Source of the DNA: Dendrolimus kikuchii
Taxonomy: Eukaryota; Arthropoda; Insecta; Lepidoptera; Lasiocampidae
Assembly: GCA_019925095.2 (NCBI GenBank)
Contig: CM034412.1
Span: forward strand, 2,232,001 to 2,296,000
DNA: 64,000 nucleotides
Direction: 5' to 3'
Shown piece by piece: positions 63,325-64,000 of the stretch. The notes below the pieces were generated by a model. It saw only the letters and a list, made by a program, of their open reading frames with translations, searched no databases and had not been told where the DNA came from. How positions within the stretch are numbered: position 1 is the first letter of the stretch; every line of letters begins with the position of its first letter. The position numbers and the translations under genes were made by a program.

Positions 63325-63775
63325 CAATGTGAGTGGTAGAGTCGGTGCTGGTAGACCTAGACGTAGTCACCATGATAAAATTGAAGATATTTTGAAGCAA
63401 AATTAGATAAAAAGCAGTTTAAATAAGCGTGTTTGTATGAAAAGATTAATGAAAGTTGATGAAGCGAAAAGTAATAAAACTACGTTTTAACGGTTTTAAG
63501 CGCGGTAATTTTATTTGATTTTGGTTTTTCCGACGTTTCGGCCACTTTTCAGTGGCCGTGATCACGGAAGACAAAGATGTCAAGTGTCAACGAGTATTGT
63601 TAAAGTTTTATTTAGCCTACCGCCAACTTGTTAATTTTAATTTTGTTTATGGTTATTATTTACTCTATGGGAAAGCGAAAAGTGTTTGTCAGGATCGTAG
63701 CAGGTGGAGATACATCGTCTCTGCCTACCACGATCGGAAACAGGCGTGACAATATGTATGTATGTATATATATAA
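63325..63775 (+). mobile_element. RTE-4 3' end interrupted by Fam-E
   Basis: [20 protein letters not shown] at 63330 and, after the 200-bp Fam-E insertion, AKSVCQDRSRWRYIVSAYH to a stop at 63747-63749, then a (TATG)n tail. VDEAK sits on the left side of the insertion. Confidence 0.8.
63473..63672 (-). mobile_element. Fam-E retroposon, 200 bp, with 11-bp TSD inside RTE-4
   Basis: Flanked by AAGCGAAAAGT (63462-63472, 63673-63683). The copy is 5'-truncated, so it behaves as a non-LTR-type retroposon whose 3' end reads CGTAGTTTTATT. Confidence 0.85.
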
Positions 63776-63808
63776 TATGTGTATGTTTACATATTTATAT
63801 GTTTAATA

Positions 63809-64000
63809 TAGTCGTGGTAGCGTAATGGCTAACGCACGCGCCCCAAACTCAAAGGCCGCGGGTTCGATCCTGGCCGGAACGCATGCGCGACTTACGCAGT
63901 TTTCTGACCTAATGTGCATATTGTTACAATTACCACGTGCTAACAGCGGTGAAAGAAAATATCGTAATGCAACCTGCACATCGAGATAGCCGATGTGTGA
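63809..64000 (+). mobile_element. SINE-2, cut by the window edge
   Basis: TCGTGGTAGCGTAATGGCTA, box B GGTTCGATCCTGG, CTGACCTAATGTGCATATTG, then the start of the 3' body. Continues past 64000. Confidence 0.88.

Overview
This window looks like nuclear DNA from a moth or butterfly (Lepidoptera). It is AT-rich and intron-like, has one clearly spliced exon, and is packed with element types typical of that order: mariner, RTE-clade and R1-clade non-LTR retrotransposons, tRNA-derived SINEs, and short Helitron-like elements that sit between A and T and end in CTAG. I cannot name the species.

Host-gene content is sparse. One 144-bp exon (837-980, plus strand) encodes the TM4/second-extracellular-loop segment of a biogenic-amine GPCR, so much of the window may be intron or flank of that gene. 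An intact reading frame on the minus strand (27526-28026, perhaps a terminal exon starting at 27946) looks coding, but I do not recognise it. A short RGG/YG-rich frame (55225-55400, minus) may be a decayed exon or retrocopy.

Layout. 0-5 kb: exon, two solo LTRs of family LTR-A (one split by an R1 insertion), a CR1/jockey-like LINE 3' end and a SINE. 5-26 kb: Fam-A retroposons, RTE ends, many Helitron-like elements, a TA-flanked MITE, minisatellites, and a ~95-bp tandem array inside a Helitron-like element (25.8-26.5 kb). 26-45 kb: a pogo-like MITE, the unrecognised ORF, two dead mariners (28986-30262 and 43456-44733), inverted RTE-2 ends, LTR-B, and a ~300-bp tandem block (36.8-37.5 kb). 45-64 kb: nested Helitron/SINE/LINE insertions, a young 1.15-kb non-autonomous LTR element (55441-56588) with a tRNA-Trp-like primer site, a foldback element (58.15-58.46 kb), one LTR-A inserted in another, long GT and AT microsatellites, and a composite SINE-like element (62266-62720) with an 11-bp target-site duplication.

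The dominant family, Fam-A, has more than 20 copies of up to ~320 bp. Read towards its A-rich end it finishes CTGCAATAAAAA. Its strand is given as that sense strand throughout. Family names such as Fam-A or LTR-A are labels used only here; no database search was possible. Boundaries not supported by a target-site duplication (TSD) or a terminal repeat are approximate to about 10-20 bp.
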